A stretch of DNA of 64,000 bases from Sphingobium sp. WTD-1 (lineage in GTDB: Bacteria; Pseudomonadota; Alphaproteobacteria; Sphingomonadales; Sphingomonadaceae): positions 416,001 to 480,000 of the forward strand of contig NZ_CP119127.1 in assembly GCF_030128825.1 (NCBI RefSeq). Reading direction: 5' to 3'. Shown in pieces: positions 52,834 to 61,036 of the stretch; position 1 is the stretch's first letter, and each line of letters begins with the position of its first letter. The notes beneath the pieces were generated by a model, which did no database searches, was not told the DNA's origin, and worked only from the letters and a program-made list of their open reading frames with translations. Position numbers and translations under genes: made by a program.

Positions 52834-52845
52834 GTTAGCGCTATC
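52834..52845. promoter_or_regulatory. LacI-type operator between the TonB receptor and lacI-family genes
   Basis: GTTAGCGCTATC with the perfect palindrome TAGCGCTA (52836-52843) lies between divergent starts at 52756 and 52950. It is the partner of the site at 43569-43580. A half-like GGTAGCGCGTGAC follows near 52910. Confidence 0.78.
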
Positions 52846-52949
52846 ATTGATGGCCGTGAATTATGCTTCTCCAACCCGCGCGTCAAGTCAAATAGATAGG
52901 CATGATGGTAGCGCGTGACAGAAGCGATCTGGCAGCATAGCGTCCGACC

Positions 52950-54014
52950 ATGAATAGCAATGCTTCGTTCAACAATGGCCATGAGCCGACCATTTCTGAC
53001 GTGGCGGATCGCGCCGGCGTTTCGATCCGCACGGTTTCGCGCGTCCTCAACAATTCGCCGCGCGTCAGCGACGACACCCGCGAGCGCATCGAGCAGGCTA
53101 TTTCCGCCTTGAATTTCAGGCCAAGCCTGCGCGCAAGGGCGTTGGCCAAGGGTCGATCCTTCCTGATCGGCATCGTCCATAATGATCGCAACGCTCTGGT
53201 TCTCGACACCGTGCAACGGGGCGTTGGACGAGAAGCGACACGGCGCGGCTATGAGGTCATCTGCCATTCGACGCCACTGGAAGAAGAAGGCGCGATCGAG
53301 GATGTGCTTGCCTTTGCCCGCAGGTCTCGCATCGATGGCCTGATCGTGCTGCCCCCCGTGTCCGGGATCATCGGCTTGCCTCAGGCCCTGCAAGCCGAAC
53401 AGGTTGCCGCCGTGGCGCTCTCGGCCGTGCCGATCGATGGCTATGGCAGCGTCATATTGTCCCGCGAAGCCGATGCGGCCGGTGCGGTCGCGGATTATCT
53501 GGTTGCACTCGGCCACCAGCGAATCGCGATGGTCACCGGCCCCCAGTCGATGATATCCGCCATCGAACGACGTCGTGGTTTTATCGAAGCGCTCGACCGG
53601 AACAGAGTTGCCTTGCTTCATGAAATCGAGGGGAATTACAGCCTCGCCTCCGGCGTCGCAGCCGCCGAGCAGCTTCTATCCCTTTCGCCGCTGCCCACAG
53701 CCATTTTTGCCGCCAACGACATCATGGCAGCGGGCGTGCTGAAGGTCGCTTCGGAACTTCGCATCGCCGTACCAAGCCCGCTTTCCGTCGTCGGGTTTGA
53801 CGGCAGTCTGGTTGCCGAATTGCTAACCCCCGCGCTGACCACCGTAGCGCGACCATTTGGCGAAATGGCCGAGATCGCAACCCACCAACTGATCGATCTT
53901 GTCGAAGGTCTACCTTTGCCGCAGGTAGCACCGCCCCCACTCCGATTAGTGATCGCTCAGTCAACTACTGCCGCTCTAATAGGAGACCGTCAGCAGTTCG
54001 GAATGACAAATTAG
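52950..54014 (+). CDS. LacI-family transcriptional regulator of the xylan locus
   Basis: A 354-residue regulator. The LacI HTH and hinge are at residues about 13-65 (TISDVADRAGVSIRTVSRVLNNSPRVSDDTRERI). The periplasmic-binding-type sensor domain follows (GIVHNDRNALVLDTVQRGV, HQRIAMVTGP, TAIFAANDIMAAGVLKVA, SVVGFDGSLVAELLTPALTTVARP). It is divergent from the TonB receptor gene with an AGCGCT operator between them, so it most likely represses both its own and the receptor promoter until an oligosaccharide binds. Confidence 0.93.
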   Translation: MNSNASFNNGHEPTISDVADRAGVSIRTVSRVLNNSPRVSDDTRERIEQAISALNFRPSLRARALAKGRSFLIGIVHNDRNALVLDTVQRGVGREATRRGYEVICHSTPLEEEGAIEDVLAFARRSRIDGLIVLPPVSGIIGLPQALQAEQVAAVALSAVPIDGYGSVILSREADAAGAVADYLVALGHQRIAMVTGPQSMISAIERRRGFIEALDRNRVALLHEIEGNYSLASGVAAAEQLLSLSPLPTAIFAANDIMAAGVLKVASELRIAVPSPLSVVGFDGSLVAELLTPALTTVARPFGEMAEIATHQLIDLVEGLPLPQVAPPPLRLVIAQSTTAALIGDRQQFGMTN

Positions 54015-54168
54015 AAGCAGAGCGTCCACAAAGGGTCGACAACGGAGGAAGGGCCCCATGCGGATCAGGCCGGAAGTACAAGCGCTGCTGCGTCGACTCA
54101 GCGATTACCGTCAAGGCCAGGTTCCGTCGAGGCTTACGTTGTTACGTCGAATGCCGGGGTTTGGGGCG

Positions 54169-54528
54169 CTACCCCGCCAAAGTCATTCCGCCGCCGCCCC
54201 GGCCCTTAGAAACCTCGGGCGGACTGAACTCGACCCGCACATTTAGACCATCACGGCCACGAAACTCGTAGACGCGGCTCTCTAGGATCTCTTGATCGTC
54301 GAACGATAAAGGCGCGCTTAATGATCGCCACTCATCCTTGACGACGCCAAGCAGCCAGTTCTTGGCCTCGAGCGTGAGCTGTCCGTTTCGCCAGAGGGTC
54401 ACCCCCGGGTCGGGGCTGTGACAGGATGCAGTAATCTCTCCGCCCTTGATACGGATGACGGCGGACTGACCGTCCTCACATACGAGCTTTCCACCGGGTG
54501 GCTTCGGGAAATTCTTTTCGACGGTCAC
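54169..54528 (-). CDS. Hypothetical protein, second of a coupled pair
   Basis: A 119-residue protein starting at GTG in a GTGA overlap with the preceding membrane-protein gene. Strands dominate (GQSAVIRIKGGEITASCHSPD, VTLWRNGQLTLEAKNWLLG, RVYEFRGRDGLNVRVEFSPP). A glycine-rich tail ends the protein. Not recognised; probably a small beta-barrel or sandwich. The tight coupling suggests that the two products act together. Confidence 0.6.
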   Translation of the reverse strand: MTVEKNFPKPPGGKLVCEDGQSAVIRIKGGEITASCHSPDPGVTLWRNGQLTLEAKNWLLGVVKDEWRSLSAPLSFDDQEILESRVYEFRGRDGLNVRVEFSPPEVSKGRGGGGMTLAG

Positions 54529-55082
54529 GGCGCCCTCCTGATTTCGATCGTCGTCTCGTGCTCAATCACATGATAGTCCGGAAACGGAACCTGCCCGACG
54601 ACGAGTCCCCCAAGCGCGCCGGCAGCAATCAGGCTGCTGCGTGCCTCAAGTTCTTGCTTGCGCACCAACCGCGCTAATTCTTCAGGCGAGAAGTCCGGGA
54701 AGGATACCACTTTCTTTTCATGGGCCAACACGGTCCGCATGGCCATCTCGAACGTCTGTCCGTCGGCAATCCAGATACCGAAATGGTCCTCCAAGATCGG
54801 CGGGTCGTCTTGCTTCACGAATAGCCAAATGCCGAGCCCGATCAGAACTACGCCCAACAAGGGGGCGGCGATGGCTAGCGCAGTCGCTATTGCTTCTGGC
54901 GGCCGAGGAAATGCCACATCCGTAAACAGCGTCGCCAAGGCCAGCACGAGCGGTGGACCCGCTGCGAGAGTCGTGCCGCTGCGAACTAACAGTGATGCGA
55001 AACGAAGCTTGGGATTCCCGCGGAGAAGCTTCCAAAACGCTTCGAACAATCGATAGCCGGTCGGCAAAGGCGGGTCAGTCAT
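54525..55082 (-). CDS. Membrane protein of unknown function, first of a coupled pair
   Basis: A 185-residue protein with two transmembrane helices (about residues 33-55, SGTTLAAGPPLVLALATLF, and 66-88, IATALAIAAPLLGVVLIGLGIW). A soluble C-terminal domain includes FSPEELARLVRKQELEARSS and a final GQVPFPDYHVIEHETTIEIRR. The ATG at 55082 (MTDPPLPTG) was chosen; the open frame to 55148 adds an unlikely leader. Two-gene unit of unknown job, placed between the xylan locus and htpG. Confidence 0.6.
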   Translation of the reverse strand: MTDPPLPTGYRLFEAFWKLLRGNPKLRFASLLVRSGTTLAAGPPLVLALATLFTDVAFPRPPEAIATALAIAAPLLGVVLIGLGIWLFVKQDDPPILEDHFGIWIADGQTFEMAMRTVLAHEKKVVSFPDFSPEELARLVRKQELEARSSLIAAGALGGLVVGQVPFPDYHVIEHETTIEIRRAP

Positions 55083-55444
55083 CGGATTGCACCAATTCAG
55101 TAGAGCTTGCCCGACCATAAGCCAGTGTACCCCGTGTCGTAAGCGCAAACACTAAGTCGATTGGAATTAAACAAGCGGCAGGTTTCGGTCAGTCTCGGCA
55201 TCTAGAATGGGAAAGCTGCCGGTCCGCACCTGGGAGCGTGAAATTGGATGCTGAGCGACTGATATGGGTCGTCACAGGAAGGCATCTTCAAGGGCCGGGC
55301 CTGGCATTTGACGCGACCATGACTGACAGCGCCGACCGTTCCTTTCACGGGCCAAACGATCGGCACCCTTATTCCCGCTGGCGGCCTAGCTTTTCAGGGC
55401 CTGGCCTTGGACAAGTGCGAACTTCGCTGTCGGGGCATGATGGG
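55083..55444. other. Intergenic region
   Basis: Between the leftward membrane-protein gene and the end of htpG. Open frames on the plus strand here are mirror frames of htpG. Nothing recognisable was seen. Confidence 0.4.
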
Positions 55445-57331
55445 TCAGTTCAGCGATTTCGCCATCAACCGCTCCAGCCGTTCCGCAAAAGCGCGAGGAT
55501 CGGCGGGTGGCTGACCTTCGGCTATGCGGGCTTTGTCGAGGAGCAGGAAAGCGAGGTCGCTCCGCTCTTCGTCGCTGGCCCCGGTCTGGCCGAGCTTCGC
55601 GATCAGCCTATGGCCGGCATTGACTTCCAGCACCGGCTTCGGCCGCTCGGGCGCCTGCCCGGCTGCGGCCAGCATCCGTTCGAGCTGCAGGTCCATCGCG
55701 CTTTCCGACGCGACGATGCAGACCGCGCTGGTCGTCAACCGGTCGGAAACGCGGACATCGGACACATGTTCGGCCAGGGCGTCCTTAGCAAAGCTGATGA
55801 AGCTGCCCACCTCCTCGCTCGGCGCGTCCGTCGCAGCGCTGCCTTCAGCCAGCGGGATCAGGCTGAGGTCGGTCGCGCCCTGGGTCACCGACTTGAAAGG
55901 CTTGCCGTCATAATCCGCGCCAACGGTCGTCCAGAAGCTGTCGACCTGGTCGGGGAGTAACAGAACCTCGATCCCGCGCGCCTTGAAGCCTTCGAGCTGG
56001 GGAGATTGGGCGATGCGATCGAGATCGGTCCCGGTCGCATAATAGATCGCGGTCTGGTTTTCCTTGAGGGAGGCCGCATATTCCTTGAGCGAGCGCCACT
56101 CGCCGTTCGAGGTGCTGGTCTTGAACCGGGCCAGGTCCAGCAACTGCGCTCGCCGCTCGAAATCCTCATAAAGGCCCTCCTTGAGCACAGCCCCGAAATT
56201 CTCCCAGATCGCACCATAGCGGTCGGCATCGCTGCTTGCGATCTTGTCCAGTTCCGACAGGATGCGGTTGCTCACCCCCTTTTGAATCGCGGACAACACC
56301 GGGCTGTCCTGGATCATTTCGCGCGACATGTTGAGCGGCAGGTCGGCGGAGTCCACAAGGCCCCGCACGAAGCGCAGGTAGCGAGGCAGGATTTCCGCCT
56401 CATCCGTGATGAAGACGCGGCGGACATAGAGCTTGATCCGACCCTTGCGGTCGGGATCGAACAGGTCGAATGGCTTGGTTTCGGGAATGAAAGTCAGCAC
56501 AGAATATTCGTGCCGCCCCTCCGCGCGATAGTGGAGCGTAAGCGCGGGGTTATCGAACTGGCCCGCGACGCTGCGGTAGAAGTCGGCATAATCCTCTTCG
56601 CTGATATCCGACTTCGCCTTGGTCCAAAGTGCCGCCCCGTCAGCGACCTGTCGCTCTTCCTCCTCGCTTCCCAGCTCCTTGATGAAGATGGGCACGGGGA
56701 CATGGCCCGACTGCGCCTTTACGATCCGCTCGACCGTGTAACGCTCGGCAAAGGTCTTGGCATCATCCAGCAGATGCAGTGTCACCCGCGTACCGCGCGC
56801 TGGCGCCTCCGCCTTGTCGACTGGCGCAATCGTGTATGTTCCGAGGCCGTCCGACGACCAACTGGCGGCCTCATCCGTTCCTGCACGCCGCGACACGACA
56901 TCAACATTCCCCGCCACCATGAAAGCGGAATAGAAGCCGACGCCGAACTGGCCGATCAACTGCTGGCCTTCACCATTCTTGTCAGCGGTCAGCTTGTCCA
57001 TAAAGGCCTTGGTCCCCGAGCGCGCGATCGTGCCCAAAGTCTCCCCCATGTCAGCGGCGCTCATGCCGATACCGTTGTCCTCGACTACGATTGTCCCGGC
57101 TTCCTTATCGAGCGCCAGCGTGATGCGCGGCTGCGGATCATCGCCGAACAGGGCGGGATCGGAAATTGCCTCATAGCGCAGCTTCTCGCACGCGTCGGCG
57201 GCGTTGGAGATCAACTCGCGCAGGAATACGTCCTTGTCGGAATAGACCGAGTGCACCATCATGTGCAGCAACTTGGAAACATCCGCCTCGAAGGCATGCG
57301 TTTCAGGGGCGCTCATGGTGTCGGTCGTCAT
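55445..57331 (-). CDS. htpG: Chaperone protein HtpG (Hsp90)
   Basis: A 628-residue Hsp90. The N-terminal ATPase has LRELISNAADACEKLRYEA, VVEDNGIGMSAADMGETLGTIARSGTKAF and IGQFGVGFYSAFMVA. The middle domain has KLYVRRVFITDEAEILPRYLRFVRGLVDSADLPLNMSREMIQDS, and a C-terminal dimerisation region follows. It helps fold and protect client proteins under stress. ATG 57331 was chosen among nearby options (57349 adds six residues). A heat-shock-type promoter lies 40-70 bases upstream. Confidence 0.97.
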   Translation of the reverse strand: MTTDTMSAPETHAFEADVSKLLHMMVHSVYSDKDVFLRELISNAADACEKLRYEAISDPALFGDDPQPRITLALDKEAGTIVVEDNGIGMSAADMGETLGTIARSGTKAFMDKLTADKNGEGQQLIGQFGVGFYSAFMVAGNVDVVSRRAGTDEAASWSSDGLGTYTIAPVDKAEAPARGTRVTLHLLDDAKTFAERYTVERIVKAQSGHVPVPIFIKELGSEEEERQVADGAALWTKAKSDISEEDYADFYRSVAGQFDNPALTLHYRAEGRHEYSVLTFIPETKPFDLFDPDRKGRIKLYVRRVFITDEAEILPRYLRFVRGLVDSADLPLNMSREMIQDSPVLSAIQKGVSNRILSELDKIASSDADRYGAIWENFGAVLKEGLYEDFERRAQLLDLARFKTSTSNGEWRSLKEYAASLKENQTAIYYATGTDLDRIAQSPQLEGFKARGIEVLLLPDQVDSFWTTVGADYDGKPFKSVTQGATDLSLIPLAEGSAATDAPSEEVGSFISFAKDALAEHVSDVRVSDRLTTSAVCIVASESAMDLQLERMLAAAGQAPERPKPVLEVNAGHRLIAKLGQTGASDEERSDLAFLLLDKARIAEGQPPADPRAFAERLERLMAKSLN

Positions 57332-57370
57332 GGGTCTTCGCTCTCTCACATCTCAGATGGTGCGACGGTC

Positions 57371-57399
57371 AGATGGATCGAATGCAATTTCCATTCAAG
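57371..57399 (-). promoter_or_regulatory. Candidate RpoH (sigma-32) promoter of htpG
   Basis: Read leftward: CTCTTGAA (CTTGAA on 57399-57394) and, 17 bases later, CCATCT (57376-57371). This resembles the heat-shock consensus CTTGAA with CCCCAT-type -10, about 40 bases before the htpG ATG. Confidence 0.55.
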
Positions 57400-57771
57400 A
57401 GGTGAGCTTGAAAGCACGGCCCTTCCGGGCCCGGCCTGTTAGAAGGGGAGGCCTGCGAGCATTTTCTTGCCACCTTTGGTTCACAGCAACTCTGCGCAGT
57501 GATTTTTCAATCTCACTTCCACAGCAGGCATCGCCATTTTCCAGGCCATGCCTATTTTGCAATCGAGGCGACAGCCAGAAATATCTCGATCTCGTTTGTT
57601 CCAGTCTCGTCCGGGGGTTTATGCACCACCCCTTCACGCCATTACCGACGCCGTGAAGAATGTAGCGAGGCAGCACTTTCAACTCGTACAAGTGACGAAG
57701 TGGATTGAGTGGAATCGGGAACGAGAAATCAGGTCATGAATGTCTCACAAGGGCCGCCCACCGTTCGTTAG
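57400..57771. other. Intergenic region between htpG and the histidine kinase gene
   Basis: Both flanking genes run left, so this is upstream of htpG and downstream of the kinase. No gene, repeat or clear hairpin terminator was found. Confidence 0.4.
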
Positions 57772-58755
57772 TCAGTGAGCGAGCTGCTCGCGCGCGAGGC
57801 AGATCGTCACGACCCGTTCCCCGGAGCGCCACGCCTGTTCGATCGTACCGCCGAGCCCACGCAGGGCCGCGCGCATCAGTTCTGTTCCGAACCCGTGATC
57901 GCCATTGTCCTCGCTTCCACCTCGTTCGCGCCATGCGATGGTGATCGCCGCGTCCGCTGCGGCGATATCGACCATGAGTCGGCCGTCAGGATTGGAGAGC
58001 GCGCCATATTTTACGGCGTTCGTGGCGAGCTCGTGCAGAAGCAGCGCGAGTGACGTCGAAGCGCGCGCGCCCACCGGTGCGTCGCATTGCGCAATGTTGA
58101 CCTGACCGTCGTCGCGATAGGGCTCCAGCACCGCGCCGATAACCTCGCTCAGCATCGCACCGCGCTGCTCTTCGCCCGGAAGCGCGAGGACGAGTTGCTG
58201 CGCGGCGCCAAGCGCCGTGATCCGGCTGCTCAGGTCGTCGGCGAAGTCATCGACATCGTCGGCCCGTCGCCGGCCGACGCTGACGAGGCCCTGCACGATC
58301 GACAGCAGGTTCTTAATGCGGTGATGCATCTCGCGGACCAGCAGCCGCTGGTCCCCGGCATGCCGCAGCCGCTCGCCTATATCGCGCGCGATCTTCGACG
58401 CACCGATGATCTCGCCCGCGGCGTTGCGCACCGGCGAGATGGTGACTTCGATATGGACGGGTTCGCCATTGCTGCGCCGGCGCACCGTCTCGAACCGATC
58501 GATGCGTTCGCCGGCACGAAGCTTACCTATGATATCGGCTTCCTCGTGGAGACGGTCCTCAGGGATGATGAGCGTGATGGGCTGGCCGATCGCCTCGGCT
58601 GCGGTAAAACCGAACAGCTTCTCCGCCCCGGCGTTCCAGCTGGTGATAACGCCGTCGAGAGTCTTGCTGAGGATGGCATCGCCGGAATTATCGACCACCG
58701 ATGACAACCACACACCGGCGTCGAACTCGGCATCGTACATTGTCGAACGGCTCAT
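57772..58755 (-). CDS. PAS-domain sensor histidine kinase, HWE/HisKA_2 type
   Basis: A 327-residue cytoplasmic kinase. PAS domain at about residues 17-130 (AILSKTLDGVITSWNAGAEKLFGFTAAEAIGQ, then the PAC segment VRNAAGEIIGASKIARDI). The phospho-acceptor region REMHHRIKNLLSIVQGLV follows, then an N-box HELATNAVKYGAL and a short ATP-lid glycine region GFGTELM. HWE-type kinases often feed general stress or light responses in alphaproteobacteria. No response regulator is adjacent; the orphan receiver at 3.9 kb is 54 kb away. Confidence 0.92.
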   Translation of the reverse strand: MSRSTMYDAEFDAGVWLSSVVDNSGDAILSKTLDGVITSWNAGAEKLFGFTAAEAIGQPITLIIPEDRLHEEADIIGKLRAGERIDRFETVRRRSNGEPVHIEVTISPVRNAAGEIIGASKIARDIGERLRHAGDQRLLVREMHHRIKNLLSIVQGLVSVGRRRADDVDDFADDLSSRITALGAAQQLVLALPGEEQRGAMLSEVIGAVLEPYRDDGQVNIAQCDAPVGARASTSLALLLHELATNAVKYGALSNPDGRLMVDIAAADAAITIAWRERGGSEDNGDHGFGTELMRAALRGLGGTIEQAWRSGERVVTICLAREQLAH

Positions 58756-58977
58756 TTTCCCTCGTTACCGGAATGCCCGGCAGCCATGTGAAAGACAGGT
58801 GGTGACGGTCGGTGAGCAGAGTCGCCGCAGCAGACGTCGCACGGAGATTAGAAAGATCGAAGAATGACAGCAACGCCTTGGCGGGCTGCCAGTGTCATGA
58901 ACGGTCAACCGCGCTCCTTACGGAGCCGACGCTAGAGCTTGTCGGCGATTCTAATTGTGCGCTGAACCGCATAGCGG

Positions 58978-59002
58978 GAAACGACTTGGCTATAAGGTCG
59001 TT
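58978..59002 (+). promoter_or_regulatory. Weak EcfG-type promoter candidate
   Basis: GAAAC (58978-58982), then 16 bases, then CGTT (58999-59002), one mismatch from the alphaproteobacterial general-stress consensus GGAAC-N16-CGTT. It lies 26 bases before the proposed start of the chimeric gene. A chance match is possible. Confidence 0.3.
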
Positions 59003-59027
59003 GGTTCGGGATGGACCTCCCATCGTA

Positions 59028-59501
59028 GTGCCGGAACCCTATATCCTTGTCTTGAGCGGAGCCGGGCTGCTTGTCGCGCTTGTCGCATGGCTCCCGCTGG
59101 CGCTTCGCCAGTTGCCACTCTCCCTGCCGATCGTCTGCATCCTGATCGGAGCCGGGCTCTTTTCGCTGCCCGTCATCCCGGATCAACGATTGCATGTCGT
59201 CACGGGATCGGCGGCAGATGTGCAGCATATCATGGCCAGTCACGGCCTTTCTCAGGCCGATTGCATCATTTCCGGGCTGTCCTTTTCGACCCTCGAGCCA
59301 GAAGCCGCAACGCAGATCATTGATCGCAGCGCTCAACTCCTGTGCCCAGATGGACTCTTCATGGCTTATCAGATGCGGACTGCCGTGCGCCCGCTGCTCG
59401 AAGACCGATTTGGGTCGGTGCGGGCCGGATATGAATGGCGCAATATACCACCCTGCCACCTGTGCTGGGCATCGGAGCCCAATCAGCCCATGGCGCAGTG
59501 A
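59028..59501 (+). pseudogene. Chimeric open frame: antiporter N-terminus joined to methyltransferase C-terminus
   Basis: A 157-residue in-frame join of two unrelated families. Residues 1 to about 53 (VPEPYILVLSGAGLLVALVAWLPLAL... LPLSLPIVCILIGAGLF) look like the start of a CPA1/NhaP-type cation:proton antiporter. From about residue 56 (VVTGSAADVQHIMASHGLSQADCIISGLSFSTL... GLFMAYQMRTAVRPLL... YEWRNIPPCHL) it matches the second half of a phospholipid N-methyltransferase or related SAM enzyme, without its SAM-binding motif. The junction is near 59195. A deletion is the simplest origin. Start codon uncertain (GTG 59028 shown). Confidence 0.65.
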
Positions 59502-59535
59502 GCGGCCGGCGCGGTGCTCGGCTGCCCGGCTCGCC

Positions 59536-59733
59536 TCAGGGCCGCTGATTATAGGATGGACCGGTATGCTCGGTGGCGACATTATTGCCGACCGCCTGAT
59601 CCTGCTCCAGCTCGTCGCCATGCCACAGGTTTCTGCCGACAAATATGACGATGAAAGTGGCGATGATGATGCCGACGACGAAGGCGCCGGCTTTACCCAG
59701 CCGGCGCGCGGACGGCTTTTCGTCAAGGGCCAT
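59536..59733 (-). CDS. Small single-pass membrane protein
   Basis: A 65-residue protein with one transmembrane helix (AGAFVVGIIIATFIVIFVG, about residues 16-34) and a polar acidic tail. The ATG at 59733 overlaps the preceding stop as TGATG, so it is cotranscribed with the PPOX gene. No family recognised. Confidence 0.7.
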   Translation of the reverse strand: MALDEKPSARRLGKAGAFVVGIIIATFIVIFVGRNLWHGDELEQDQAVGNNVATEHTGPSYNQRP

Positions 59734-60176
59734 CAACGGGTGCCCTCAAGCAGGATTTCGCCTTCCTCCTCACCATCCCAATAATGGGCGCGCTTGCCGA
59801 TGACCTGGATGAGGACAAGTCCGGGGGTCTGGGTACCCTGCGGCCACCAGCGTTCCAGCCCCTTCGTCCAATGCGCGTCGAATTGAGCCTGGTCTCTGAT
59901 CAAGACGCCCCGCCCCTCGACCGCAACGAAGAAAGGCCGATGGCCGAGCAAGCCAGACTTGCCCTGATAGCTCAGATTGACAGCGGGATTGGTCTCGATT
60001 TCCGAAACCATCAGTGCAGTTTCGTCAGTGAAGAACCACGCAGTGCCATCATAATCGACTTCGCGGTTGTTGCTCATCGGACGCGATCCGATCGCGCCGT
60101 CTGCGGCGTGGGTAGCAAGCATCGCGAAATCGATTTCCTTCATCTTTCGCGACAGATCTTCAAGCGACAATGACAT
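59733..60176 (-). CDS. Pyridoxamine 5'-phosphate oxidase-family (general stress protein 26-like) protein
   Basis: A 147-residue split-barrel FMN-binding-type protein. It starts LEDLSRKMKEIDFAMLATHA and shows SRPMSNNREVDYDGTAWFFTDE, NLSYQGKSG, FVAVEGRGVLI and WPQGTQTPGLVLIQV, the pattern of the general stress protein 26 subgroup. It probably binds a flavin, but the substrate is unknown. The ATG at 60176 was chosen over an upstream frame to 60224. First gene of a leftward pair with the small membrane protein. Confidence 0.87.
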   Translation of the reverse strand: MSLSLEDLSRKMKEIDFAMLATHAADGAIGSRPMSNNREVDYDGTAWFFTDETALMVSEIETNPAVNLSYQGKSGLLGHRPFFVAVEGRGVLIRDQAQFDAHWTKGLERWWPQGTQTPGLVLIQVIGKRAHYWDGEEEGEILLEGTR

Positions 60177-60238
60177 GGCTCTCTCCTTTGCACCCTCAAC
60201 GCATGACAGGGCACATCGGACCAAGGCGTCTGAAGATG

Positions 60239-61036
60239 TTATCGGTCCGCCAGCTTATAGGCCTGGGCAGGAAGCTCTCCGGCGTCCTGCTGACTGCTTG
60301 TCGAGGGCCGGCGACCGCCACGGACCATTTCCTCGATCCACGTCAGCAGCAACTGGTTGTATGCGCGCCGACACCCTTCGTCCCGCAAAGAGTGATCAGC
60401 GCCTTTGAGGATGCGGTAGCTCAAGGAATTACTGTTGTGGAACGCGGACATGTAGGAACTGATTGTCGCGTGCGGCACATAGTCGTCTTGCTCTGACTCG
60501 ACGATCAGCACATCGCCGGCAAATTGCTCGCAAGCCGCCAGAGCCTTGTCCTCGCGGCCCGTGCGGAAGCGCGCCCGATAGGCATTGATAAGTTCGCGGT
60601 CGAGCATTGCCTTGGGGACATCCCAATGCTCGTCAGGATAAAGAGCAGGCACGCGCAAGGCGAGCCAGTTGACCGAGCGGACGGCAGTAAGAAGCGCTGC
60701 GAGATAGCCGCCATAGCTTGTGCCGACGACCGCAATGGCAGATGGATCGACCTGGTCCTGACCGACAAGATAATCATAGGCAGCCACGACATCGGCAAGA
60801 CCATGGGATCGCGTCACCCGATAGCGCTCTTCGGCGTGCCGGGCATGGCCGCGCAGATCGAAGGTGAAGCAGATACAGCCCAGCTGCGCGATCTCTTCGG
60901 CCCGAACCATGTCCTGATCGCGCGAACCGCCCCACCCGTGGATGAAGAGAATGCCAGGAACGAGCTTGTCCGGTGACAGGATGGTCGCGTCCAGACTTTC
61001 CCCCTCGACTTCAAAACATATCTGGCTGCCCGTCAT
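60239..61036 (-). CDS. Alpha/beta hydrolase
   Basis: A 265-residue serine hydrolase fold: HGWGG oxyanion loop, CFTFDLRGHARH, nucleophile elbow GTSYGG, an Asp-containing strand end (VLIVESEQDDYVP) and the catalytic His in KGADHSLRDEG. It resembles dienelactone-hydrolase/prolyl-oligopeptidase-like esterases. The start overlaps the DUF3182 gene stop as ATGA, which couples the two. Substrate unknown. Confidence 0.88.
   Translation of the reverse strand: MTGSQICFEVEGESLDATILSPDKLVPGILFIHGWGGSRDQDMVRAEEIAQLGCICFTFDLRGHARHAEERYRVTRSHGLADVVAAYDYLVGQDQVDPSAIAVVGTSYGGYLAALLTAVRSVNWLALRVPALYPDEHWDVPKAMLDRELINAYRARFRTGREDKALAACEQFAGDVLIVESEQDDYVPHATISSYMSAFHNSNSLSYRILKGADHSLRDEGCRRAYNQLLLTWIEEMVRGGRRPSTSSQQDAGELPAQAYKLADR

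Noticed and set aside
54058..54246. Short rightward frame with a strong ribosome site (GGAGG) before its ATG
   Set aside because: The 62-residue product is basic, without family resemblance, and overlaps the better-supported leftward gene 54169-54528; the ribosome site may be chance or belong to a decayed gene.
60185..60225. EcfG-type promoter before the PPOX gene
   Set aside because: A CGTT-like -10 exists on the minus strand, but the -35 differs from GGAAC at two of five bases, too weak to report.
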